A DNA stretch of 64,000 bases. Origin: Endozoicomonas sp965208385 (GTDB lineage: Bacteria > Pseudomonadota > Gammaproteobacteria > Pseudomonadales > Endozoicomonadaceae). Where the stretch lies: contig CBDBOO010000016.1 in NCBI GenBank assembly GCA_965208385.1, positions 24,844-88,843 of the forward strand, in the 5' to 3' direction. Below, in pieces: positions 53,742 to 62,315 of this stretch; position 1 is the stretch's first letter, and each line of letters starts with the position of its first letter. Position numbers and translations under genes: made by a program. The notes below the pieces were generated by a model. It was not told the DNA's origin. It saw nothing but the letters and a program-made list of their open reading frames with translations, and made no database searches.

Positions 53742-55757
53742 TCAGGAACCGGTATTGGTATTCCTGTCAAAGAACTCTTCCATCCGGGTATAGAGTTCAA
53801 AATTATTTTCTTCATTTCGGAAACCGTGGCCCTCTTTTGGTGCAAGCATCCAGTCGTAAGATTTACCAATCTTTTTGAATGCATCAGCCAGCCTTTCGGC
53901 ATTTCCCCAGGGAACACGGGCATCTTTACCACCATGAACGATAAAGACATCAGCTTTAATTTTATCAACGTTATAGGCAGCAGAGATTGTCTTCAAATGT
54001 GCTTTGTCATTACCAATTGCACGAGATAAATAGGTTTGAATATATTTTGATTTACGACCATCGGTTGTTTTTCGCTGGTATTCCAGGTCATAAACACCCA
54101 CATAACCCACCGCACATTTATACAGATCAGGTTCTCTTATTACACCCATCAGAGCCGCATAACCACCGTAGCTGGCACCTGAAATACATAGTCGGTTTTT
54201 GTCTGCAATTCCCTGCTCAATGGCCCAGTTTGTTGCATCTGTGAGATCATCCTGCATCACCTGACCCCACTCACCATATCCAATTTTCTCAAATGTCTGG
54301 CCGTATCCACCAGATCCACGGAAATTTATTTGCAGTACGGCGTATCCTCTGGATGCCAGAAATTGAACTTCCTTATTATATCCCCAGCGATCACGTGGAC
54401 CGTGAGGACCACCATGAGGATGAACGACTAATGGCAGGTTTTCAGACTTCCCTTTAGGTAGAGTGAGGTAGCCATACATTTCCAATCCATCTCTGGCTTT
54501 AATGCTAATTGGTTTCATATCTGCCATTAAATCAGGACGGAGCCATGGCGTTCGTGTAATTAACCCTTCAAGCCCTTTTTCTTTTTCATAAAGAAAATAC
54601 TGGCCGGAGTCTTTGTCGCTTCTCGCGTACCAAAGTTCAGTCTTTCCATCTTTGGTTTTGTTGAGAGGTCTGACATAGTAGCCAGGGAACGTTGACTGCA
54701 TTAGACGATGGAGTTTGGCTGTTTCATTTTCTTCATCAAAGAAAACATAATCAGGTATTCCATCCTCAACAACGACGCCTATCAGTTTTGTCTTATCGTC
54801 GCTATCTTTGGCCCATTTCAGCTTGTCTATATCCACTCTGGGGTGCTGATAAATTTCTTCCTGAATTCGGGTGTCAGGATTATATTTAACCAGTATTTCT
54901 GTTTTCCCACCTTTGGTGGATTCGAAATAGATATGCTTATTATCTTCTGCGAAGCTGATGGGTGAAAAGCTCCCGTCCAGAAACGTATCGAACTCATCAA
55001 CCATAACCCACTGATCTGATGGTGTATTACGGTAGTAGATGAAATTTTTACTGTTTTCGGTAAAGCGGGTAGCGAGCCGTATTGCACCATCTTGATCAGT
55101 AATAAATTCACCATCAATAGACGAACCATCCCATCCAGGGATTATCGCTACTTTGGTTCTATTGCCTGTGTATACATTCATTTTGTATACAGTAGGTACT
55201 GCGGCACCTCGTTTGAGGGAAATCAGAACGTGCTTCGGATCATCACTCAAACTATCAATAACTTCTGCAGAACCATTCTTACCATGCTTTGATTTGGCAT
55301 CACGCCCAAAAAGAGTTGCCTTCTTGCTTCCATCAACATTGAAAGAAGAAATTTCTTTAATGTATCCTGCTGTCTCTGCTATTGACCCAAGTCGTTCAAC
55401 AACACTGACCATGATTCGGTCGTCATTCAACCATTCAATTGCTTGAGGGTAACGGTTCAAGCCGAGATTAAAGATATTGATAACTTTAAAGTCGCGGGTA
55501 AATGTGACTACCTTGCCCCTGTCTTCTGATTTTACGGTTGCAGAAAAGTATTCGCCAGAAGGCGAAATTTCCAGTGACTCTACCTTTCCTCGTTTGAAGA
55601 AGTATTCAACAGGCAGGTCAGAAGGTGATTTTGCGTTATTGGCTATTTTCGTTAATGCCTGCTCATCCAACCATTGGTTTTCTTTTTCGGCAGCAATAGA
55701 CGTCGCAGACAATGCAACAGTTGCCGCGTATAAAACGGGCAATAGTATTTTTTTCAT
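53742..55757 (-). CDS. Exported S9-family (prolyl oligopeptidase) serine peptidase
   Basis: 671-aa peptidase with a signal peptide (KKILLPVLYAATVALSATSIAAE), an N-terminal beta-propeller region, and a C-terminal alpha/beta hydrolase domain with the nucleophile motif GASYGGYAAL, Asp in HGGKDARVPWG, and His in PKEGHGFRNE. Start ATG 55757 is chosen because GGAGGG lies just upstream; an in-frame start at 55775 lacks this. Probably periplasmic, cleaving peptides in step with the adjacent TonB receptor. Confidence 0.93.
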   Translation of the reverse strand: MKKILLPVLYAATVALSATSIAAEKENQWLDEQALTKIANNAKSPSDLPVEYFFKRGKVESLEISPSGEYFSATVKSEDRGKVVTFTRDFKVINIFNLGLNRYPQAIEWLNDDRIMVSVVERLGSIAETAGYIKEISSFNVDGSKKATLFGRDAKSKHGKNGSAEVIDSLSDDPKHVLISLKRGAAVPTVYKMNVYTGNRTKVAIIPGWDGSSIDGEFITDQDGAIRLATRFTENSKNFIYYRNTPSDQWVMVDEFDTFLDGSFSPISFAEDNKHIYFESTKGGKTEILVKYNPDTRIQEEIYQHPRVDIDKLKWAKDSDDKTKLIGVVVEDGIPDYVFFDEENETAKLHRLMQSTFPGYYVRPLNKTKDGKTELWYARSDKDSGQYFLYEKEKGLEGLITRTPWLRPDLMADMKPISIKARDGLEMYGYLTLPKGKSENLPLVVHPHGGPHGPRDRWGYNKEVQFLASRGYAVLQINFRGSGGYGQTFEKIGYGEWGQVMQDDLTDATNWAIEQGIADKNRLCISGASYGGYAALMGVIREPDLYKCAVGYVGVYDLEYQRKTTDGRKSKYIQTYLSRAIGNDKAHLKTISAAYNVDKIKADVFIVHGGKDARVPWGNAERLADAFKKIGKSYDWMLAPKEGHGFRNEENNFELYTRMEEFFDRNTNTGS

Positions 55758-55775
55758 GAGCCCTCCATGGGCCAT

Positions 55776-56261
55776 TAATTATTATTTTGAAGTTGTTAGC
55801 AATCTATTAAACATCAAAACAGATGTTTGCTTCTGCATCATATGGAGGGGAATGGCTTTGGCAGTTATAAAATATTGATGGCAGCATGCTACACGACTCC
55901 GTGTTTATTTTATTGTAGTTCTCGGTCAGGAGATCATCCGTTTCCGTACATCAACTACGTGTCAGCATTATTATTATGAGTGGTGAGATGTTAAAGGAAT
56001 TGTATCTACTATGTAAAGTCTGAGAGCAGAAAATGAACAGTTGAAAAACGTGTTTTGTGAACGAAGTCAGGTTTTATGATGCGTCCAGAGCACTCTAAGG
56101 TGGATGATTTTTCTCTTTCTCAGACATTTTTCTCTCAACACTTGAAAAAACGCTTCACAGCTACTATCTATTACATGTAAGGTTGTTACATGTAATATTT
56201 AAACAGTTAAGAAAACACGCTTAACCAGTAAAGCACTTAACCTGTAATCCAGAGGATACAC
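55776..56261. other. Divergent intergenic region between the S9 peptidase and yjfI
   Basis: 486 bp without a convincing gene. Near its right end is a pair of TTACATGTAA palindromes (listed separately). The left part should hold the S9 peptidase promoter. Nothing else was recognised. Confidence 0.6.
56170..56196. promoter_or_regulatory. Twin TTACATGTAA palindromes upstream of yjfI
   Basis: Two perfect 10-bp palindromes, 56171-56180 and 56186-56195, are separated by GGTTG (15-bp period). Together with flanking bases they form a larger palindrome ATTACATGTAA-N5-TTACATGTAAT. It lies about 65-90 bp before the yjfI start, a good place for a dimeric regulator. The regulator is unknown. Confidence 0.6.
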
Positions 56262-56888
56262 ATGGCTCCACGGAAAAACGCAGCACATTACCAGCGCCTT
56301 TTCCGCGCCCGTATGAGGGAACAGGGGCTGGTAAAAAAGGAAGTCTGGATTTTACCAGAAAATGCAGGCCGCTTGCGGGATGTAGAGCGTGAGCTGAGAT
56401 TAACTCCCATTGATCAATCATCAGGAAGCAACCCAATGACACAAGCACATACTATCTGGACTATGCAGAGTCTGTTTGAAGCTATGAGCAGTGATCCTTT
56501 GTTTACCAGCGGTGGAGCAAAGCTGCAGTTGGTGGATGGCACAGAGCCTTGCCTGGAAATCATTATGGGTGAGTTTGGTGACTTGCCTATTTACCTGACC
56601 GTAGCCGGTGAGCAGATTGTAGCAGATACCGTTCTCTGGCCTTTGAACCAGGTAAAAGACGTCACAGTATTGAATGATGAAGTGCTGAGAACACACAAAC
56701 TGTTTCCATTATCGACCATCAGTCTTGATCGTTTCCCTGATGGCTCTGACTACTACACGATTTTTGGTGCCCTGAGTTCAGCATCACTACTGCAGAATAT
56801 TATTCTGGAAATTGAAACTCTGGCAGCGAATGCCATCAAAGCGACAGAAGCCTATGGCGAGCACCTGGCAACAGAATCCGTTGCCTGA
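56262..56888 (+). CDS. yjfI: YjfI-like protein (DUF2170)
   Basis: 208-aa cytoplasmic protein of the family found first in the E. coli yjfIJKLMC cluster. It has a basic N-terminal segment (NAAHYQRLFRARMREQGL) and a central region (FTSGGAKLQLVDGTEPCLEIIMGEFGDLPIYL). No catalytic residues are known. It is followed by a yjfJ/pspA-like gene 40 bp downstream. Confidence 0.88.
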   Translation: MAPRKNAAHYQRLFRARMREQGLVKKEVWILPENAGRLRDVERELRLTPIDQSSGSNPMTQAHTIWTMQSLFEAMSSDPLFTSGGAKLQLVDGTEPCLEIIMGEFGDLPIYLTVAGEQIVADTVLWPLNQVKDVTVLNDEVLRTHKLFPLSTISLDRFPDGSDYYTIFGALSSASLLQNIILEIETLAANAIKATEAYGEHLATESVA

Positions 56889-56928
56889 AGCAATAGATTA
56901 AAATAACTAACATTTTGAGGAATAAATT

Positions 56929-57618
56929 ATGAGTATCTGGAACAAGGTAATAACGGCTCTGAAAGGTGCTGGTAATGAAGTGGGCGAATCTATTGTTGAT
57001 AGTAATGCTCTTCGTATCCTTGATCAGGAAATTCGTGAAGCAGGTAACCAGTTGCAGCAATCAAAAACACAGCTTGCTGGCATTATGGCCAAGCAGAAGC
57101 TGGCTTCACAGAAATGCGCCGAGCTTTCTGGGAAAGTAGCTGAATATGAAGGCTATGCTATTAAGGCTCTTGAGCAGGGCGATGATACTCTGGCAACCGA
57201 TATAGCCACAAAAATTGCAGATTATGAAGCACAGCTGACATCCGAGCAGGAGATGGAAAAAAGCTTTGCCGGCAGTGTTGCCAGTCTGAAAAAAGCGGTG
57301 GTCGATGCAGAAGCAAACCTTCGTCGTCTTAAGCAACAGGTGGATACTGTGAAAGCCACAGAATCTGTGCAGAAAGCTCAGGCTGCCTGCGCTGCCAGAC
57401 ACAGTGGTGTTAATTCCAAAATGGCTACCGCTACGGATTCTCTGGAGCGTATCAAGCGTCGTCAGGAAGAGCGTGCAGCACAGATGGAAGCCGCCAGTGA
57501 AATGTCTGGAGACACAGCCGAAAGCGATCTGCAGAGCAAAATGAAAGCAGCGGGTATTACTAAAAGTGACTCCGATGCCAGCAGTGTACTAGAGCGTTTG
57601 AAAGCGAAGCAGAAGTAA
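56929..57618 (+). CDS. yjfJ: PspA/IM30-family protein, YjfJ-like
   Basis: 229-aa almost entirely alpha-helical coiled-coil protein of the PspA/Vipp1 (bacterial ESCRT-III-like) superfamily, expected to bind and remodel the inner membrane. The N-terminus MSIWNKVITALKGAGNEVGE and the EIREAGNQLQQSKTQLAGIMAKQKLA helices are characteristic. A strong terminator follows, so downstream genes may need read-through or their own promoter. Confidence 0.93.
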   Translation: MSIWNKVITALKGAGNEVGESIVDSNALRILDQEIREAGNQLQQSKTQLAGIMAKQKLASQKCAELSGKVAEYEGYAIKALEQGDDTLATDIATKIADYEAQLTSEQEMEKSFAGSVASLKKAVVDAEANLRRLKQQVDTVKATESVQKAQAACAARHSGVNSKMATATDSLERIKRRQEERAAQMEAASEMSGDTAESDLQSKMKAAGITKSDSDASSVLERLKAKQK

Positions 57619-57628
57619 ATAAACCAGG

Positions 57629-57656
57629 CCCCTGCTGTTGCAGGGGTTTTTTTTTT
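57629..57656 (+). terminator. Rho-independent terminator after yjfJ
   Basis: CCCCTGC-TGTT-GCAGGGG followed by ten T residues. It lies only about 14 bp before the ATG of the DUF2059 gene, splitting the yjf cluster into two transcription units. Confidence 0.95.
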
Positions 57657-57669
57657 ATCAGGAATAATA

Positions 57670-58164
57670 ATGAAAAAAATCAGTCTGATTATTACGCTTG
57701 CCTTGTTCTCAACTTTTTCTTTTGGTTCTGATACTGAAAAGAAAGAGCGAATTAATGAACTTATGACATTAACCAATGTAAGTGCCATGGTTGATGCTGC
57801 CTATTCCCAAAGTTTTCAGATGATGCAGGGGTTGAAAACGGAGTTGGGTATAAGGCCTGAAGAGGAGCAAAAGTTTGAGCAGTTCATGAATCGGGTTTCA
57901 AGAGAAATGCGAACAGAAATGAGCTGGCAGAAAATGGAAGGACCAATGAGTGACGTTTATATGAAGAATTTTTCATTAACTGAACTTCAGGATATGGTTG
58001 CTTTTTATAAGACAGATTCAGGCCAGTCAGTGATCAATAAGATGCCTGCTATCATGCAGGACTCTATGATGGTGACACAAAACTTGCTGCGAAATTTTCT
58101 GCCAAAAATTAATGAAATGGCAAAAGAGTTCAAAAGTGAGCTGGTAGCATCCAGAACTGAATAA
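57670..58164 (+). CDS. Exported DUF2059-domain protein
   Basis: 164-aa protein with a signal peptide (KKISLIITLALFSTFSFGS) and a helical domain of the DUF2059 type (YMKNFSLTELQDMVAFYKTDSGQSVINKMPAIMQ). Function unknown; family members are usually periplasmic. It is not part of the E. coli yjf cluster, so it is an insertion between yjfJ and yjfK here. Confidence 0.85.
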   Translation: MKKISLIITLALFSTFSFGSDTEKKERINELMTLTNVSAMVDAAYSQSFQMMQGLKTELGIRPEEEQKFEQFMNRVSREMRTEMSWQKMEGPMSDVYMKNFSLTELQDMVAFYKTDSGQSVINKMPAIMQDSMMVTQNLLRNFLPKINEMAKEFKSELVASRTE

Positions 58165-58231
58165 ATATTGCTGAAAACTAAATGCGAATAAATGTCTATA
58201 TTCAATGCCTGAATCTAATGAGGAAAGGGCA

Positions 58232-58819
58232 TTGAAAAACATTATTGTTATTTTAGTTATCCAGCTGTGTGCTTTCAGCGCTGTTGCGGATAACTGTACG
58301 GTACCTCAGGGCGTTTATTTTTCTGATCTTTCAGGACATATCAACCGAAAGCTGGCTGTAACACCTCAATCACTTAGTGCAACTTTGTATGTTCTTTACG
58401 AAGACGAACAAACAAAAATGGTGTGGGAATTTGTATTTTCACCTGTTTCGGGTTCAACAGAAGTGTATCAGCTCACCTCGGATAAAAATCCTGATGCAAT
58501 GAGCTGCATCAACGATAGAGTTCAGGTCAGCTTTCAGCCTGTTCCAAGGGATCTGGATGAAGGGCTTTTAGCAAAGGTGAAAAGAGTTTTTGAGGGACAT
58601 AAAACACTCGAAGGTAAACTGGAGCTGGTATTGAATGAGCAGACCGGACATTTGCAAAGTGAACAATCTAGCTGCTATTTGAAAAGGTTTGATGCCTTGT
58701 ACCAGTCCTATATCATTGTAAATGATGAAAAAATTGATAAAAAAGAGTGTTTTTTAAAACCAATAGACGTTAAAAATACTGAAGAAGCTGATCCGGATCA
58801 CCCGTCAGATGAGCTTTAA
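58232..58819 (+). CDS. Exported protein of unknown function in the yjf cluster
   Basis: Not recognised. TTG 58232 with AGGAAAG upstream gives a clean signal peptide (MKNIIVILVIQLCAFSAVAD) and is preferred over ATG 58205. The mature protein has four cysteines and a charged, Asp/Glu-rich C-terminus (EEADPDHPSDEL). Like the DUF2059 gene, it is an addition to the E. coli-type cluster. It lies between the DUF2059 and yjfK genes on the same strand. Confidence 0.7.
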   Translation: MKNIIVILVIQLCAFSAVADNCTVPQGVYFSDLSGHINRKLAVTPQSLSATLYVLYEDEQTKMVWEFVFSPVSGSTEVYQLTSDKNPDAMSCINDRVQVSFQPVPRDLDEGLLAKVKRVFEGHKTLEGKLELVLNEQTGHLQSEQSSCYLKRFDALYQSYIIVNDEKIDKKECFLKPIDVKNTEEADPDHPSDEL

Positions 58820-58854
58820 CAATCAGTGCCTGTTTATTTATGGGAATAGCTACG

Positions 58855-59502
58855 ATGTTTGATTTTTTTCGAAAAAAGAAAGCCGCTAAACCATCCCTTC
58901 CGGCGCCTCTGAATCTTCGTTTGGGAGGGGCTGCGGAACTGGATTTACTGCCGTTCCAGATGATTCGTGATCAGTTGCATTTCAGCTTGCCTGAAGGTGC
59001 TCAGACCATTGAAGCAGCAGGTTTTATTGATCTGGGAGGCGGTGCATCAATCAGTCGGTTTTACACAGCCGATGATGGATTTATCCAGATATCAACCACT
59101 GGTGGATATGAAACCCAGAATATCGATGACATCAAGTTGTTTGTCTTCGAAAAAACTCACACTATTGCCAGTAAGCGGGGGGTAGAGGTTTGGGTGAGTG
59201 ACAGTGGTTCTATTGGACGGCCAGAATTCATTCTGTCTGATACGCTCTACAAAAGGGTCTGGGATACAGAGGTGCAAGGCAAGATTGAAGCAGTACAGCT
59301 CACCGAAGTTGTGCACACCCGCGAAGAAGGTGCCGAACCCTACGAAGTGGATCATCTTGCAATGCTTTATCAAAGGCAGGTTCCTGAAACCGACCGTTTT
59401 GAATACCTTTTTGCTTCGCTGGAATTTACCAGTGAAGAAGAAGCGACAGCGGTTGTAAGTCTGGGAATTGATCTGGATATTTCTTCCATGAGCATTATGT
59501 AA
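58855..59502 (+). CDS. yjfK: YjfK-like protein (DUF2491)
   Basis: 215-aa protein of the E. coli YjfK family. MFDFFRKKK at ATG 58855 is the natural N-terminus; a start 5 codons earlier at 58840 is possible. It contains AAGFIDLGGGASISRFYTADDGFIQISTTGG. Function unknown; it is conserved with the PspA-like and ATP-grasp genes. Confidence 0.87.
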   Translation: MFDFFRKKKAAKPSLPAPLNLRLGGAAELDLLPFQMIRDQLHFSLPEGAQTIEAAGFIDLGGGASISRFYTADDGFIQISTTGGYETQNIDDIKLFVFEKTHTIASKRGVEVWVSDSGSIGRPEFILSDTLYKRVWDTEVQGKIEAVQLTEVVHTREEGAEPYEVDHLAMLYQRQVPETDRFEYLFASLEFTSEEEATAVVSLGIDLDISSMSIM

Positions 59503-59595
59503 CGGGGTATTGTTACCATCTTCTGGCTTACAGAAAAATACGGGTCAGAAAAAACACAGGACGTTGTTTTTCATTCAACCACTGGAATTACGTAA

Positions 59596-60006
59596 ATGTT
59601 AGCTATTACTGATTATCTGGCAGGTTTGCCATTGTTTCTTGCCTATTTTGCCATTGCCCTTGTTTTGACGGCTGTTTATGCCTTCATTTATACGCTGTTA
59701 ACACCCCATGATGAAATGGCACTGATCAAGGAAAACAAGCCAGCCGCCTCAGTTGCCTTTGCGGGCAGTTTAATCGGCTTCGTTCTGCCTTTGACCAGCG
59801 CTATAGAAAACTCTGTTGATATTGCTGACATGGCACTATGGGGAGGCGTTGCCCTGATTGTTCAGTTGGCTACATTCTTTGGCCTGCGACTGATTATGCC
59901 AAGAATTTCAGAACGTATTGCCGATGATGAAATGGCCGCAGGAATCTGGTTGGGTGCTGTGTCAATATCAGCGGGTTTAATCAACGCAGCCTGTCTGACT
60001 TATTGA
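59596..60006 (+). CDS. yjfL: YjfL-like membrane protein (DUF350)
   Basis: 136-aa inner-membrane protein with four predicted helices, arranged as two DUF350-type repeats. The first contains ALVLTAVYAFIYTLLTPHDEMALIKENKPAASVAFAGSLIGFVLPL. Role unknown; a membrane partner of the YjfJ/YjfC system is inferred from constant gene association. Confidence 0.88.
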   Translation: MLAITDYLAGLPLFLAYFAIALVLTAVYAFIYTLLTPHDEMALIKENKPAASVAFAGSLIGFVLPLTSAIENSVDIADMALWGGVALIVQLATFFGLRLIMPRISERIADDEMAAGIWLGAVSISAGLINAACLTY

Positions 60007-60022
60007 TTCGGGGGGAGCAGGA

Positions 60023-60547
60023 ATGAAACGTTCTAAAAAACTCCGCCTGGCATTAATGGGGATTACCCCGCTGGCATTAGCGGGATGCGGAAGCTCCAGT
60101 CAGGACGCATTGGTGTACAAGGATGCGGCCAGTTGTGCCAATGATGGTCATGTCTCGGCAGATGTCTGTAAATACGAGTACAACAAGGCCTGGCAAACTC
60201 ATTTAATGACCGCGCCGAAATACAAATATACAAAAGACTGTCAGAAAGATTTTGCCTCAGCCTGTCAGCAGCTGTCTTCCGGAGAGTACATACCGACCAT
60301 GGAAGGCTTTATGCTATCCACGGCACAGCAGCGCTCCAGCGGCAGCTCCTTTATGGTTATTCCGTTGTATCTTGGCGGCGGCGGTGGCTACCGTACCGGT
60401 AATTACGACCGGATTGGCAGCAGCTACAAGCAGGGCAAGGTGGTGGTTGATAGAAAGAAAACGGTTAAACCCACCTTAAAAAGCACCACCATGAAACGCG
60501 GTGGTTTTGGCAGCCGTGCAGCGGCCAGAGGTAGTTGGGGCGGATAA
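60023..60547 (+). CDS. yjfM: YjfM-like lipoprotein (DUF1190)
   Basis: 174-aa protein with a lipoprotein signal (LALAGC lipobox). DUF1190 features: a cysteine-rich N-terminal part (SCANDGHVSADVCKYEYNKAWQ...KDCQKDFASACQQ) and a Gly/Arg/Ser-rich C-terminal tail (GGGGGYRTG, GGFGSRAAARGSWGG). It stands directly before the ATP-grasp gene, and in this family the tail has been proposed as a target of the ligase (inference). Confidence 0.87.
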   Translation: MKRSKKLRLALMGITPLALAGCGSSSQDALVYKDAASCANDGHVSADVCKYEYNKAWQTHLMTAPKYKYTKDCQKDFASACQQLSSGEYIPTMEGFMLSTAQQRSSGSSFMVIPLYLGGGGGYRTGNYDRIGSSYKQGKVVVDRKKTVKPTLKSTTMKRGGFGSRAAARGSWGG

Positions 60548-60562
60548 CCCTGAGGACAGCGT

Positions 60563-61735
60563 ATGTTTCGGATTGAATCTGCTCCAAGAAAAGACTGGCA
60601 ACAACAGGCCGAATCCCTGGGGTTTAAATTCCACACTATGTATGGCGATACTTACTGGGATGAGTCTGCCTATTACCGTTTTACCCTGAAGCAGATCGAA
60701 AATGATCTGGAAGATCCTACGGCCGAAATCCATAAAATGTGCCTGCATCTGGTGGACAAGGCTGTTCAATCCGAAGAGATGATGACGCGTCTGCGTATTC
60801 CGGAACAATACTGGGATTATATTCGTAATTCCTGGCTGAATGCTGATCCGCATCTCTACGGGCGGATGGATTTTTCTTATGATGGAAAGTCGCCAGCGAA
60901 ATTCTATGAATACAATGCAGACACACCCACGTCTCTGTATGAATCGGCATTCTTCCAATGGCTCTGGCTGGAAGAGATGATTAAGGAAGGACGCTTTTCA
61001 GCAGAAACGGATCAATTCAACATTATTCAGGAAATGCTGATAGAGGCATTGGTACTGCTCAGAAAACAACGACTGGGCGATCAGCCGCTTTATTTTTCCT
61101 GTTGCAAGGATACCGCAGAGGACTTTGGCACTGTTGAATATTTCCGTGACTGCGCAGTACAGGCTGGTCTAAATACCAATTTTGTTTATGTAGAAGACAT
61201 CGGGTTAAGTCATGCCGGGCGTTTTACGGATCTTAAAGATATGACGATTCCGGCAATGTTTAAACTCTATCCCTGGGAATTTATGTTCGAGGAAGAGTTC
61301 GGAGCCGGCATTGAGGCCAGTGAAACATTATTTCTGGAACCTGCCTGGAAGTCGATACTGTCCAATAAGGCCATGTTGCCTCTGTTATGGAAAGAATTCC
61401 GTGGCCATCCCAATTTATTACCCTGCTATTTTGAAGATGAAAAACCGGGTGATGATCTGGGTAACCATGTAGTGAAGAAGCCTGTGTTTTCACGGGAAGG
61501 TTCCAATATCAGTATTTTGAAAAATGGCAGAGAAACTGATTTTGTTGATGGTCCCTACGATGACAGCGGTTTTATTCTGCAGGGCTTTCATCCTCTGCCT
61601 ACTTTTTCGGGAAATCACACCCTTATAGGCAGCTGGATTGTCGGTGATCAGGCTGCCGGTATTGGCATTCGGGAAGATTCGTCGGTAATAACCAAGGATA
61701 GTTCGCGCTTTTTGCCACATATTATTGCTGAATAA
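60563..61735 (+). CDS. yjfC: Glutathionylspermidine-synthase-like ATP-grasp ligase, YjfC-like
   Basis: 390-aa ATP-grasp amide ligase lacking the amidase domain of E. coli Gss. Conserved stretches include RMDFSYDGKSPAKFYEYNADTPTSLYE, EDIGL, ILSNKAMLPLLWKEF...LLPCYFED and VKKPVFSREGSNI (nucleotide-binding loop). Known members with this gene neighbourhood are thought to ligate peptides or polyamines; the actual substrate is unknown. It ends the yjf cluster proper. Confidence 0.9.
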   Translation: MFRIESAPRKDWQQQAESLGFKFHTMYGDTYWDESAYYRFTLKQIENDLEDPTAEIHKMCLHLVDKAVQSEEMMTRLRIPEQYWDYIRNSWLNADPHLYGRMDFSYDGKSPAKFYEYNADTPTSLYESAFFQWLWLEEMIKEGRFSAETDQFNIIQEMLIEALVLLRKQRLGDQPLYFSCCKDTAEDFGTVEYFRDCAVQAGLNTNFVYVEDIGLSHAGRFTDLKDMTIPAMFKLYPWEFMFEEEFGAGIEASETLFLEPAWKSILSNKAMLPLLWKEFRGHPNLLPCYFEDEKPGDDLGNHVVKKPVFSREGSNISILKNGRETDFVDGPYDDSGFILQGFHPLPTFSGNHTLIGSWIVGDQAAGIGIREDSSVITKDSSRFLPHIIAE

Positions 61736-61756
61736 CAGGAATGCACCTGAATCATC

Positions 61757-62191
61757 ATGGATAGAGTAAGACAAAATAAAATCAGTATTTTTCTGGGGTT
61801 AATTTTTTCCTGGTTGTCCATAGAGCTTTTGGGGATAGGAGCAGTAGTCTCACTTCCGCCGGCTTTATCCCTATTGATTGGCGACTTGCCACAGATTCTT
61901 GCCCTGGTGGTTCTTGAAATGATCGGTAGCACCTATCTGGTGGCCGTGTTGTTGGTTTTCATATTCATCAAGCGCTTTGTTTTTGGTGAAAAAACAGGCC
62001 TTTCCAATGTATTTCTGATCATTCCCTTTTTCATTCAGCAGACCTATCTTTTCATCACCCTGGGGCTATTTTCTGGAATGGATCCTTCAATAGCATTGCT
62101 CAGTCTGTTGCCCAAGCTGCTGATTGTTGGACTGTGCGCATGGCTATTCAGTAGTAAAACCGAATCTGAACCTGAATCTTTACCCGGGTAG
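61757..62191 (+). CDS. Small four-helix membrane protein, unknown
   Basis: 144-aa inner-membrane protein of unknown function with four predicted helices. The pattern LVFIFIKRFVFGEK...IIPFF...LGLFSGMD...LLPKLLIVGL is also found in the next gene, so the two look like diverged paralogues. It starts 22 nt after yjfC. Its stop codon is the start of an 11-bp repeat array. Confidence 0.75.
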   Translation: MDRVRQNKISIFLGLIFSWLSIELLGIGAVVSLPPALSLLIGDLPQILALVVLEMIGSTYLVAVLLVFIFIKRFVFGEKTGLSNVFLIIPFFIQQTYLFITLGLFSGMDPSIALLSLLPKLLIVGLCAWLFSSKTESEPESLPG

Positions 62192-62253
62192 TTAATAAGT
62201 AGTTATTAGGTAGTTATTAGGTAGTTATTAGGTAGTTATTAGGTAGTTATTAG
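62188..62253. repeat. 11-bp repeat array, six units, at the stop codon
   Basis: One degenerate unit (GTAGTTAATAA) is followed by five perfect GTAGTTATTAG units. The TAG stop of the preceding gene (62189-62191) lies in the first unit. Confidence 0.97.
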
Positions 62254-62315
62254 AAGTGATACTGTTTATTGTTTAATAAGCGGTTAATGGATGATGCAAT
62301 AGAAGGAACTCAAGG

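Noticed and set aside
55477..55878. 133-codon plus-strand frame over the start of the S9 peptidase
   Set aside because: Mostly antisense to the conserved peptidase N-terminus; the tail in the intergenic region has no support.
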